DNA from: Adineta steineri
Lineage: Eukaryota > Rotifera > Eurotatoria > Adinetida > Adinetidae
Assembly (NCBI GenBank): GCA_905250115.1
Contig: CAJNOI010000007.1
Span: forward strand, 301,049-365,048
Direction: 5' to 3'
Length of the DNA stretch: 64,000 nucleotides
A program made the position numbers and the translations under genes. Shown here piece after piece: positions 1 through 9,586 of this stretch. The notes under the pieces were generated by a model, which saw only the letters and a program-made list of their open reading frames with translations, did no database searches and was not told the origin of the DNA. Within the stretch, counting starts at the first letter, position 1. Every line of letters starts with the position of its first letter.

Positions 1-217
1 AATGTTAGTACGATTATTATTATTTTGCGAAGGGTGTCGACATAAATGGCTGGCAGTAAAAATAGTACTCAAAAAAATATCTAACTAATAGTATTCCTGC
101 TCTTTTCTTTCTATATATATATATATTGACATGTGTTTTCCTATAAAAAGTAAAGTCATGCATCGAATTTTTAATTAAAAATAGTTCTTTTTTTTCTTCT
201 TTATAGTATAAGTTATC
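1..217. other. Upstream region of the PQ-loop gene
   Basis: No gene is visible here. A short TA microsatellite lies near 112-126. A polypyrimidine tract runs from about 184 and ends in AG at 205-206, 11 nt before the ATG of the next gene. This looks like a splice acceptor. With no donor visible close upstream it could be a spliced-leader trans-splice site or the end of a 5' UTR intron that starts outside the window. Confidence 0.5.
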
Positions 218-1511
218 ATGGCGACAGATACTACAACAACAACAACGTTATCTACTACATTATCTAATAATAGTACTATTATTACTACAACTGCTACTAC
301 TACTTTAGGTAATACAAGTTTGACAACATTTTTATCAACAACACTTTCAACAATATTAACATCATCATTATCATCAACAACTATTCCATCGAATGCAACT
401 ACAGATTATCAAAAATGTTTATTAAACAATTCTGGTGTAGCATGTCGATCAGCGGAATTTATTCGTGTATTAGCTTATCTTCTTTTGGGTGTATCACTTC
501 TTCCACAAATAATTCATTTATTTAATCATGGTTCAAAATATATAGCTGGGATAAGTTATATATGGTTAATAGTACGTGTACTTGGCTTAACTTCATTAAT
601 GGTTGCACATGCATTCAAATGGACATCTATATTTGAATTAATTGCACTTATTTCAACTATAACTATATTTATACAAATATTCATATATGCCGATAATCTT
701 CATCGACAACAAAAACTTATATTATTAGTTACTAGTTTATCAATATGGTTTATTGGTGGTAGTATTATAATATTATTGAGAAAGAAAGAGAGTTCATTAG
801 TTTTAATTGGTTATCTATTACTATCAATGCATACATTACCTCAAGTAAGATCGATTAAATGCATATATATATTTCTTTTTAATCGCTTTTTTTATGTTTA
901 TCTAGATTTTACTTAATTCATTATTAAGAACAGCAAAAGCTTTATCAAAATTTTCTGTTTTATTTCTTGCAATGAGTGATACATTATTATTTGCAAGTTC
1001 TTATATATTCAATGAAAATTATTTTTATTTAGTCACATATTATTATGCTTTTTCGTTTTTCTTATTTATTTATCTTCAAAGTATAGTCTACGCTGATTCA
1101 CATATCTATTTAATATCACGTTCAGCACATACTGTCCTCACGCCAGGTGTTAATTTATATACTGGACTTGATGCTACTGGTGCACGTAGTTCAGGACAAG
1201 AACCACAAATGTTTTCAATAGATGATTTAGAACCAGGTGATGGTACTGATGTTGTTTATCAACCAGTTACATTAAATAAACCAAATGAACCCATTGTTGA
1301 ACAAACACCAATGAAACGATTTGTTTGGTATGCAACATTAGCATCAATTATTGGTATTGAAATAGTTTTAACAATAATGCTTATTCTCGGAGCATGGTCT
1401 AGATGGATTGTTCTTGTACCTATTTCAATTCCTATACTTCTTGGTATATTCTTTTTATTACGTACAAAATTAAATGTTATACAAACAGAAAATTTAAGAA
1501 AAATTTTGTGA
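218..1511 (+). CDS. PQ-loop repeat membrane protein
   Basis: Two exons, 218-844 and 906-1511, encode 410 residues; the 61-nt intron has GTAAGA at its 5' end and TAG at its 3' end, and the frame closes. Residues 1-70 are almost all Thr, Ser and Asn, which suggests an O-glycosylated luminal or extracellular tail. About seven hydrophobic segments follow. Two Pro-Gln dipeptides sit at the ends of hydrophobic helices: LLPQ at 94-97 and TLPQ at 206-209, the second exactly at the exon junction. That pairing is the mark of the PQ-loop (cystinosin/SWEET-like) family, whose members move amino acids, sugars or other small solutes across lysosomal or plasma membranes. The substrate cannot be told. A hydrophilic loop (about 270-340) separates the last two helices, which is unusual for a small PQ-loop protein. 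The gene is convergent with the F-box gene. Confidence 0.75.
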
Positions 1512-2299
1512 TCTGTTATATTATGTGTGAATTATATTACTTTGTTGTTTTTCTTTTTGTATTGTTCGCTTTTTCTAAAAATAAAAACATAGCCTAGAAA
1601 ATGATTTTAGTCCAAAGAATCAACGATTGATGTATTATACTTTCGGATCTTTATTAGATAAATCTCTTTTGATTACCCATCATGGATTGACTTAAGATTT
1701 TATAAGTACTATATCATGATAAGAAATACAATTCCTCATTTAGAAAAGAAAAGCTTAGAAGACTTCGTTCGTTATCAAATTTTATAAGACTGAGAATTAT
1801 TTCTTAATTAACATGTTGATTATATGATTCAATATTTATAATCAGTTGAAGTTACTTTTTTAATGTTTAGAAGCCACAAAAAACAAAAAGACTATTCGTC
1901 AGAGAAAATATAACAATTTGTCTGGTGTTATATATACATACAAACATTTTTTATCTCCTTTGGGGAATTATAGATGTCTGAAGAAAGAAATGAGTTTGTA
2001 TAATATGTTTATAATAGACAAATGTTTTGTGATTAATACGAAAGAAATTCATTGAATTGTCAAGAATGTTTACAAATCAAATCAAATAAATAATTTCGAA
2101 TATTCCATTTTTCCTGAACTATTTTATTTTACTCAAGAATATTGACATTGATATACAGAAGAAAAATAAAAGCAAAAATGAATAATTATGGAATTTATGT
2201 GACACAAGAAGAGAAGACAAAAAATCTGACGAACAGAAAAAGAAGAAGAAGAAGAAAAGATCTCGATATAATTATGACTTGTCTCTTCACAAAATTCTT
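1512..2299. other. Intergenic region between convergent genes
   Basis: These 788 bases separate the stop codons of the PQ-loop gene (+) and the F-box gene (-). I see AT-rich sequence, an AATAAA-like string near 1578 that could serve the PQ-loop transcript, and a short GAA-rich run near 2239-2256. No coding signal stands out. Confidence 0.5.
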
Positions 2300-3800
2300 T
2301 TAAATTAATACTGTATGATTTGATACAGTCAATCGTACACAATGATCATATTCATCAAGTTTAGCGCGCCAACCACGATTAAACCAAAATTTTGAATTAA
2401 ATTTTGTACATGCTATATGTGGTGTCGATAACATAACTAATTGGCCAGGTGTATTCACAGATAAAAATGGTTTTGTTAAGGCGATTGTTAAATCAAGTTG
2501 ATCTAATTGTATTAAAGATGTTTGAAATAAATTTTCCCATTTTTCTGCATCCATATATTCATGATGATTTAATAATAACCATAATGAACGTAATTGTTTT
2601 AATTCATGAAGTAACAATAATAAATAATCGAAACGTATTGAATCAATAACTAATTTAAGAGAATTAAGACGTAAAGAACACTTGGTATTAAGACTTCCAC
2701 GTATTGTTTGTGTCCATAGATCAGCTAAAAAAATATATATGTTAAACTTCAAAGTAAAATACTTTTCTTATTAATTAAAAATTCTAGTATAATTGTTTCT
2801 ACTTCAAAATCATACGCCGTACTGGCAATTTCTTTAAGAAAAAAATTAATTAATAAAATTCATGCTTTTTGCATGAACAGATGTAGAATAACATATAAAT
2901 AAATTCTTAGGATAGAGAAATGATATTTTATCTTTGTTGAATCAGATATTCTTATAACTATAAAGACTCAGTAAATATTTATTAAAAAGAGGATAGATTA
3001 ATAAAATCTCTATACAAATATTCTATTTCTTAGCATTAAAATTAATGTATTTTATTCGTTAGTTTTACCATCATTTATTCCACATATTGTTGCTTTTAAT
3101 GTCGATAAACATGGTGAATATTGAAGTAAATGTGTTAATTCTTGCATTTGACACCAAACAATAGATAATTGTTCAATATTAGATAATTTTGTTATATGTT
3201 CAAATGTTGTACGAGCACACATATCCATTTTAACACGTTTTAGTTTTGGTCCAGTTAATAATTCATTACCAATATGAACAAAAGATGTCGTATCAACATC
3301 ATTACTATCAACTGAAAAACGTATATTTACAAGATGAATAAGATGGACAAGTGCTGATTGAACAATTGAAACATCTGCAATTGTCATTTTAATAATTACT
3401 AATGTACGAAGATGTTTGAATAGACTTAAATCAATTGAATATTTATTTAAGAAGAGATTGACTTGTTGATACTGAAAAAAACAAAATAATAAATCATCGA
3501 TATGTTTTTTTGTTTTGTTTTGAATCAAACCTCATCTGTATCATATGTTCCAAATGTAAATGAAATAAGACGATCGATAATTTGAGGAAGAATATTTTGA
3601 ACATAGGAATGAAATTGTTTTGGATTGAGACTTGAGAGATTATCACGGAAACGCATACGAGAATCATTTAATATTGTATTGAAACGAATATTTAATCCAT
3701 AAAATGTTTTATATAAATCACTAGGGGATAAACGATCGAATATTTCGAAAAAAACTTCATCAGAAAATGTTTCAATTTTTGAATGATTATATTTTTCCAT
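2300..3800 (-). CDS. F-box protein
   Basis: Three exons on the minus strand, 3531-3800, 3069-3471 and 2300-2724, encode 365 residues. Residues 10-45 carry an F-box: ETFSDEVFFEIFDRLSPSDL, then a Y..F.GLN.RF.. pattern. F-boxes bind SKP1 and recruit targets to SCF ubiquitin ligases. The rest holds loosely spaced Leu-rich stretches (for example LKHLRTLVII-like and LKRVKM-like segments) that resemble the degenerate leucine-rich repeats found behind many animal F-boxes; they would be the target-binding part. The target is unknown. The first intron uses a GTTTGA donor, a form seen in several other introns in this window. The second intron is 344 nt, longer than is usual here, so an extra small exon cannot be excluded. 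I recall F-box proteins of this shape as numerous in rotifers, but that is memory, not sequence evidence. Confidence 0.75.
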
Positions 3801-4711
3801 TTGAATTTTATATTTACAAAATGATCTAAGAATGAAAAAGAAACTGATGTTTAAAATTCATATTTAATAAACTTACTAGAATCAATTTTGCGTAAATTAA
3901 TGAGAATTAATCAGATAATAATTGATACGTATACCTGAACAAAGAGATGATTATATATTGATAGTCATAAATCGACGAATAAATAATTTTGTTTAAGATC
4001 ATAATGTATGTACAAATAAACCGGGTATATTTAGCGGAGATATCATATTGTTTAAATTTTATTTTGTTTTTTATTTTATTTAACGAGAATCTATGAACAA
4101 TTATAAATAATAAAATTAAAATAAGATTTTTTTTTTCTTCTTAATATGAACAAACGAATTAAAAAATAAGAAAAGTCTAGTTTTTGTGATAAATTCTAAT
4201 TTAGTTAATTTCATTTGCTACGTAGATAATACTGGAGGTATCATTCTGCTTTTTTACAGGTCATTTCGTTAATCTTTTGAGATTTTTTCTATCTTATTTC
4301 TCTCCTGAAGATGGTGTTAGTTAACATCAGATTGATTGAGAAGCGTATATATAACTATCTCTACTATGAGATTTTTATGATATTCTTCTTAATCTTAATT
4401 TTTTGATAAATTTTATGTTACAATCATTGTAAAAATATGTGTAATCTAATTTTGTAACAATCCATTGTAAAATATACTTGAGATAAAACATTTTTTTTTC
4501 ATCGAAAAGTGTCTTTCATAACAAATAAAGACGTAAGAATGATATATATGTTTGTATTTTTTAATCTGTAGAATTTATGAATACTACAGTCAAGTACATT
4601 TTCAGTGATTTATTCTATTATAATCGAAAGCATTTGAAGTAACAGTTTACCTTGATTATCAACAAATCATGCTTACATAATTTTAAATAGAAGTTAGAAT
4701 TAAGTAAATTT
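3801..4711. other. Intergenic region upstream of the F-box gene
   Basis: About 900 bases of AT-rich DNA with T and A runs. It should contain the F-box promoter at its left end. I see no open frame or repeat worth naming. Confidence 0.45.
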
Positions 4712-4903
4712 TTATTCGGATTCAAATGTCTTCCTGATGAAGAATTAGATATCTTGAAAATCACTGATCTTTATAATTGGTTTCAATTTGCTCATCAACC
4801 AGAAAATCAAAAGCAATTTCTACGATTTTTTTTGTCAAAACATAATTATAGAGATCTAAGGGAAAGAGCGAAATTTCATTTTTTCAAATTGTCATCTCTG
4901 TGA
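4712..4903 (+). pseudogene. Coding-like fragment, origin unknown
   Basis: An open frame of about 62 codons without its own ATG reads from about 4712 to a stop at 4901-4903. Its composition is protein-like, with charged helix-forming stretches such as DEELDILKITDLYNWFQFAH, and lacks the random Ile/Tyr/Lys mix of nearby non-coding frames. It could be a leftover exon or the 3' end of a degraded gene. I do not recognise the family. It abuts the start of the duplicated leader at 4895, so it may mark a duplication breakpoint. Confidence 0.25.
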
Positions 4904-5400
4904 TATAAACGAGATCGAACAATTGAACTAAATAAGTTTTACTTTATTCATATTCATTCATTTCAGGTTTGCTCTTTTTCAATGTTTTCTTATAAAATTA
5001 TACAGAGTTGTCAACATTAATTTTGTTAGTCTAAAATTCTTGTTTTGATGAAAAGGAAAAGGACTAGGTAATCACGATTAATTGGACGATTATCGTTTCG
5101 ATTAATTGCCAATTTTATAGCAATTTGGAGGACAAGGGTTCTTGTTTTCTTTTGAAATCAAATGAAACGAACTCGCTGGATGTCATTAATGGTTAAGATA
5201 AAATAAATTATATAAAATCGATAATCAATATCAGAAAAATATGTACTTATTTTTACATACACTCTTTTACCTATTATTCGAGTTTATATATTCTTTATAT
5301 TAGTTCTCAGTATCTGTACGAAGTAAACACAATACAAAAACTTCAAATACTTAATAGAAAATATATCTGATAAAATTATTTGTTATAGAAGTTCAAAGTT
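4895..5400 (+). repeat. Duplicated non-coding leader, copy 1
   Basis: About 500 bases that recur in the same orientation at about 8141-8657, with strong but imperfect similarity. Matching blocks include GGACTAGGTAATCACGATTA, TGCCAATTTT-A-TAGCAA and the string ending in CTCTTTTACCTATTATTCGA. The repeat stands upstream of the first small membrane-protein gene and its partner stands upstream of the third, so it belongs to the duplicated unit rather than being a dispersed repeat. No open frame is conserved between the two copies, which argues for conserved non-coding or simply recent shared ancestry. Confidence 0.8.
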
Positions 5401-5697
5401 TTTTTAATGAGTAAGACAATCATGACTGTAATCTTTTCATATCAATGCTCATATGACTAATATACAAATAGAATTGACAGTTTACGTTGTTTATTCTAAA
5501 TAGAATTTCATATAAAAACTTATATTTATCTTATCGTTTGTATGAATTAAAGGCCTTCAGATAGGTAAAAAAATATGACGTTGCTATAATTATTATCAAA
5601 AGAATGACGTTCTAATCTTTGTTATCTATTGATATAAATATTATATTAGAGAGAGAGATATAATTCTTATTGTACAACATTTGCAGTTAACATCAAC

Positions 5698-6021
5698 ATG
5701 GCTGTTGCACTTGCTTGGATACTTTGTCCGATTATTTTTGGTACTTGTTTTCTCAGTCAAACAATTTATTTTCTTTACAAGATATTCAAATCCAGAAACA
5801 CTGATTACTCTGGAGACGTAGCTATCAGTACTATTCATATCTCAGAAGGTGAAGCGAAATGTTGTATGGGTTGGGCATGGACATCATGTATAGATAGAAG
5901 AACAAATCGTATGACATTGAAAGTATTTATTATATGGTATCTCGTTGCTTTATGTCTTGATATACTTTTAACGGTCGCCTTTTATTTTATTATTACTCAT
6001 TATCATAATTATTCTGTTTAA
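5698..6021 (+). CDS. Small two-helix membrane protein, tandem copy 1
   Basis: A single-exon gene for 107 residues. Residues 5-27 form a first membrane helix (WILCPIIFGTCFLSQTIYFL) and residues 75-99 a second (VFIIWYLVALCLDILLTVAF). Between them lies a polar loop that starts with a Tyr-containing TDYS motif and has the cysteine-bearing stretch CCMGWAWTSCIDR followed by TNRMT. All of this is shared with the copies at 7376 and 9263. I do not recognise the family in any characterised protein, and no enzymatic motif is visible. The start is set by conservation: the context CATCAACATG and an AG at 5685-5686, 11 nt before the ATG at the end of a pyrimidine-containing tract, recur in all copies and may be a trans-splice acceptor. 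A run of AATAAATAAATAAA lies just after the stop. Homology to the other two copies ends soon after, where the inverted-end element begins. Confidence 0.7.
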   Translation: MAVALAWILCPIIFGTCFLSQTIYFLYKIFKSRNTDYSGDVAISTIHISEGEAKCCMGWAWTSCIDRRTNRMTLKVFIIWYLVALCLDILLTVAFYFIITHYHNYSV

Positions 6022-6055
6022 CTAAATCGATTAAATAAATAAATAAATAATAGTT

Positions 6056-7052
6056 AAATGACATTACTGTATTTTCTATTCAAAAAAATTGTTTTTGACA
6101 TTTCAATAAAAGAATGTTTTTGCAAACTCTTTTTAAACTGATCTTACGCACGGTTGTTTTCTTGTCTCGTTATTTCTACCATTATTGTGACGTCATTGTA
6201 TACGTATTCCATTTATATTCTGTTCTGTTTTGCTGTCATGCACGTATGCTCTTCTTTAGTAATATGATCGAGTATATTCGTTTTCGTATTCTCTCTTAAG
6301 TTCTCTTCACTTTGCTACTGTCTAGTAAATTCTTTCCACTTTTGTATTCTTGTAAATATATATCCGTTGTTTGGAATAGCAAACATTTCATGCAAGTGAA
6401 TAAATAATATTTCTTTTTGACTAACTACTAATTAGTAGTCATCTATCATTACAAAGTTAAACAGATAAGAAGCACATTTTTATTTTATCATCATTTATAT
6501 TTGTCAAGAATGTAAATGATTAAGCCTCACAACGTGCCAGAAGTATTGTCTAACCTAACATCAAATGAAGTATCCCGTACTTTATCATCTTCGATTAATC
6601 ATGATGAAGAACATGTTGGATTAACTTTATATAAATATTTGGCGTCCGTTCTAGAAACTACTCCTCATATATTTTAAACATGATATAGGTCCATTTCAGA
6701 ATGCAAAAGACATCTATTTTACATTTCAAACAGATAAGTGCCACGAAAAAAGTTGTTTTAATGGATCAATGATTCGGTATTTTTGGTGTCGACTAGAACT
6801 GTGCTTCACTATTTTTTTTGAACTATCATTACCACTAGAATGATTAATTTTGTTTTTTTATTCTTTATTTTGCTTTCGTTCGCTATATCTTTCAATTTTT
6901 TCTCGTTCAATGGAGAAACTAACCAATAATCTTCTGCTTTTTCCGTAATAAGTAACTATGAACAAAATCAGTTTAAAAAGAGCTTGCAAAAACATTCTTT
7001 TATTGAGATGTCAAAAACAATTTTTTCAGTAGAAAATACAGTAATGTTATTT
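6056..7052. mobile_element. Putative mobile element with 87-bp inverted ends
   Basis: The arms at about 6056-6142 and 6967-7052 are near-perfect inverted copies of each other; each contains the core ATTGTTTTTGACAT-TCAATAAA and the end TGCAAACTCTTTTTAAACTG or its complement. They enclose about 825 bases. The left arm begins exactly where similarity between the 3' flanks of the small membrane-protein copies 1 and 2 stops, which fits an insertion after the duplication. I could not define a target duplication. The inside carries no transposase motif, only a 53-codon open frame at 6516-6677. A foldback or non-autonomous DNA transposon is the simplest reading; a local inverted duplication is the alternative. 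Confidence 0.5.
6516..6677 (+). CDS. Short open frame inside the inverted-end element
   Basis: ATG to TAA gives 53 residues with a protein-like composition (MIKPHNVPEVLSNLTSNEVS and onward, ending VLETTPHIF). It has no membrane helix or known motif. It may be a fragment of a captured host gene or of a transposon protein, or chance. No splice sites of good quality were seen around it. Confidence 0.2.
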   Translation: MIKPHNVPEVLSNLTSNEVSRTLSSSINHDEEHVGLTLYKYLASVLETTPHIF

Positions 7053-7375
7053 TCACATAAACCTGCTGAGCTTGTTTCTCTGCAAAAAAGCAGTATGGAG
7101 ATGAATCCTTTCAGAAATGCAGAATCTTCCCAAAAATCAAAAATTTCGTCCGCCGGAAAAAATTTCCCTAGTTAAATTTCGAAAAATTCCCCAGAATTTG
7201 AAAAACATTCTCCGAAAAATGCAGTTTTTAAAAAATTTCCTCTCCCGCGCGAGAGCGCACGAGGAAGATTCTGCGCTTACGAGAATGACGTTATGTTTTT
7301 GTTGTTTATGGATGTCAGTAGTATAGTAGAGAGACATATAATCCTTATTTTACTACTTTTCCAGTTAACAACAAC
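7053..7375. other. Leader of small membrane-protein copy 2
   Basis: No gene. A segment at about 7138-7290 is unusual for the window: it is a run of CCGGAAAAAATTT-type strings, then a CG-rich near-palindrome (CCCGCGCGAGAGCGCACGAG at about 7245) followed by GATTCTGCGC. A related CG-rich block (CTGCGCGGAGGCGCACGAG, then TTTCTGCGCC) sits at about 9132-9160 at the same distance from copy 3. Closer to the gene, the block GAATGACGTT, then about 60 bases with AGTATATTAGAGAGACATAT, then CTACTTTTCCAG is shared by the copies and is the best candidate for common promoter or trans-splice signals. The AG lies at 7363-7364. Confidence 0.5.
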
Positions 7376-7705
7376 ATGGCTGCTGCTGCTCATTCTGCTT
7401 GGATAATATGTCCGATTTTTTTTGGTATTTGTTTTCTCAGTCAAACAATTTATTTTCTTTACAAAATACTCAAATCTAGACAAACTGACTACTCTGAAGA
7501 AACAGATATTACTACTATTGATATGTCAGCAAGTGAAGCAAGATGTTGTATGGGTTGGGTATGGACATCATGTATAGATAAAACAAGAAATCGTATAACA
7601 TTGAAAGTATTTATTATATGGTATCTCGTTTCTTTATGCCTTGATATACTTCTAACAGTCATTTTTTATCTTCTGTTTGAAAATTATTCTCATATTTCTT
7701 TTTAA
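7376..7705 (+). CDS. Small two-helix membrane protein, tandem copy 2
   Basis: A single exon for 109 residues, closely similar to copy 1 along its whole length, including the loop CCMGWVWTSCIDKTRNR and the second helix VFIIWYLVSLCLDILLTVIF. The N terminus has three extra Ala residues from a GCT repeat, which is the main length difference. Two helices with both ends probably on the same side, and a cysteine-rich loop between them, could suit a small channel subunit, a tetraspanin-like fragment or a regulator of another membrane protein; none is shown. The 3' flank (AATAAATAAATGAATAATAT, then CACACATGAAATATATTTTA) matches that of copy 3, so it marks the original end of the duplicated unit. Confidence 0.7.
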   Translation: MAAAAHSAWIICPIFFGICFLSQTIYFLYKILKSRQTDYSEETDITTIDMSASEARCCMGWVWTSCIDKTRNRITLKVFIIWYLVSLCLDILLTVIFYLLFENYSHISF

Positions 7706-7819
7706 CTAAATCGATTAAATAAATAAATGAATAATATTTTTCACACATGAAATATATTTTATCAGGATAAGTGAATATTAATAGTGGCAAAAAAAAGAAG
7801 CACAGAATCAAAATGAGAA

Positions 7820-8121
7820 CTAGGGCTGTCATATTACCATTACCGGTAATAAGTAATCATTTTCAACGTTATTATTATTACTAGTAATTAGCAATAATTT
7901 TTGCAAAGTAATAAAATTGTGATAAGTAATATTTTTGTATTATTTATTACTGGTAATAAAGTAATAAAATTTAAAAGTTATAAAAGCATGTGTAATAAAG
8001 TTACAAGAAACTACTGTATATATCGCTAATAAGAAACAATAATATGTCTAGCGCTATTGAAACAAGAAAAACAATGTAAGTTGTGATATTAAATAAAAGG
8101 TAATAGTAATGTGACAGCCCT
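7820..8121. mobile_element. 302-bp non-autonomous TIR element (hAT-like MITE)
   Basis: The ends are inverted repeats of 23 bases (7822-7844 and 8099-8121), beginning AGGGCTGTCATATTACCATT on the left, with two mismatches between arms. The 8-bp string AATGAGAA lies directly on both sides (7812-7819 and 8122-8129), an exact target duplication of the length made by hAT transposases. The inside is AT-rich with many TAATAA and ACCGGTAA-type strings and has no coding capacity. The matching place beside copy 3 (about 9880-9895) reads through without the element, so the empty site is seen in the same window. The element is therefore younger than the duplication. Confidence 0.85.
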
Positions 8122-8140
8122 AATGAGAATGTCATCATTA

Positions 8141-8657
8141 TGATGTAAGCGAGAGCGGACAATTGAAGTAGAGAGGTTTGACTTTATTCATATTCATTTA
8201 ATTCAATTTCAAATACGTCTTTTATTTCATTTTTGCACTTGTTGAATGATTACACTAGTTTTGCTAGTCTAAAATTATTGTTTCAATGGAAGAGAAAAAG
8301 GACTAGGTAATCACGATTAATTGGACGATTATAGTTTCGATTAATTGCCAATTTTTTAGCAACTTGGAGGACAAGGGTTCTCGTTTTTTTTTGAAATCAA
8401 ATAAAAAGAACTCCCTGGATGTCATTAATCGCCAGGAGAAAATAAATTATATAATATCGATAATCAATATCAGCAAAATATGTACTTATTTTTACATACA
8501 CTCTTTTACCTATTATTCGAATTCATATATATTCTTTATATTAGTTCTCAGTATTTGTACGAAGTAAACACAATACAAAAAAAATATGAATACTTCATAT
8601 AAAATATATTTTTTGATATATGACAAATATATCTGATAAAATGTTTTGTTATAGACA
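8141..8657 (+). repeat. Duplicated non-coding leader, copy 2
   Basis: This is the partner of the repeat at 4895-5400, in the same orientation, starting about 20 bases after the right-hand target duplication of the TIR element. It carries the same ordered blocks: the GACTTTATTCATATTCATT block, the GGACTAGGTAATCACGATTA block and the TATCTGATAAAAT block near the end. The spacing from its end to the next gene (about 600 bases) is larger than for copy 1 (about 300). Confidence 0.8.
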
Positions 8658-9016
8658 GTGTTTCTAATAGCATGTGTACCAAGCATTATCGAAATGTACA
8701 GAACACTTGCTCGTCTTGAAATACACGCTGCAGTACACTTGCCCCAAAAAGTAGAGTGTAGGATATACACTTTGTTTATGAGTGAAACTCGAATACCATC
8801 TAGTCGTTTTAATTATCTCGAAATTTAAAAAAGTTAAAACCATGTTTTTGAGACGCTTTCTGGAAAAGAATGATGTAAGTTCGATCTCGATATTTTATTA
8901 TGGCGTTTAAACGAGTATTTTGTGATGTTTCATCGCTGAGATCATCGTAACATAAAATGACCACTTTGAATGCGTACGTCGAAAAAGAAAGAAAAGCAGA
9001 AAGAAAACTCGCCGAG

Positions 9017-9118
9017 GACTATATAAATGCTTCTGCTTCGCATCGTATTATAGAAAATAGAAAGAAAGCAAGAAATTTGCGTACGACTGCATAAATGCGT
9101 CTGTTTCGCATCGCATTA
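9017..9118 (+). repeat. Short direct repeat, 34 bp units
   Basis: The units at 9017-9050 and 9085-9118 read GACTATATAAATGCTTCTGC and GACTGCATAAATGCGTCTGT at their starts and both end in TTCGCATCG-ATTA. They lie in a purine-rich stretch upstream of copy 3. Each unit has a TATAAA- or CATAAA-like box; a promoter role is possible but unproven. Confidence 0.5.
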
Positions 9119-9262
9119 AAAACGTACTCGCCTGCGCGGAGGCGCACGAGAAAGTTTCTGCGCCTCTGAGAATGGCGTTCTATCTTTCTCATCTATCGAT
9201 GTCAATAGTATATTAGAGAAACATATAATCCTTATTCTACTACTTTTCCAGTAAATATCAAC

Positions 9263-9586
9263 ATGAATGGTTCTGAAGCTTGGATAATTGCTGCGATTAC
9301 TTGTGGTTTTGGTGTTTTCATTCAAACATGTTATTTTCTTGTCAAGATGATGGGAGTCGAACGAACTGACTACTATGAAGAAACAGATATTCGTACTGTT
9401 GATATGTCAAAATGTGAAGTAAAATATTGTATGGGTCGAATATGGACATCATGTTTAGATAAAGCAACAAATCGTATGTCAGCGAGAGTATTTATTATAT
9501 GGTATCTCATTGGTTTATCCACTTTTACACTTATACCAGTCATTGTTTATCTTGCGTACAGGACTGACGCGACCAAAGGGGTGTGA
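9263..9586 (+). CDS. Small two-helix membrane protein, tandem copy 3, altered C terminus
   Basis: A single exon for 107 residues, the most diverged of the three. The first helix (WIIAAITCGFGVFIQTCYFL) and second helix (VFIIWYLIGLSTFTLIPVIV) are kept. In the loop only the second of the paired cysteines remains (YCMGRIWTSCLDKATNR). The last eight residues, RTDATKGV, come from a 180-bp insertion that starts at 9559; the ancestral tail sequence, related to the NYSHISF end of copy 2, is still readable beyond the insertion at about 9740-9770. The upstream block ending in CTTTTCCAG (AG at 9250-9251) and the ATG context match the other copies, so expression may be retained. Divergence may mean a new role or slow decay. 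Confidence 0.65.
   Translation: MNGSEAWIIAAITCGFGVFIQTCYFLVKMMGVERTDYYEETDIRTVDMSKCEVKYCMGRIWTSCLDKATNRMSARVFIIWYLIGLSTFTLIPVIVYLAYRTDATKGV

Noticed and set aside
8660-8780. A CAGTGTTTCT string that resembles hAT element ends.
   Set aside because: No inverted partner or 8-bp flanking duplication was found nearby.
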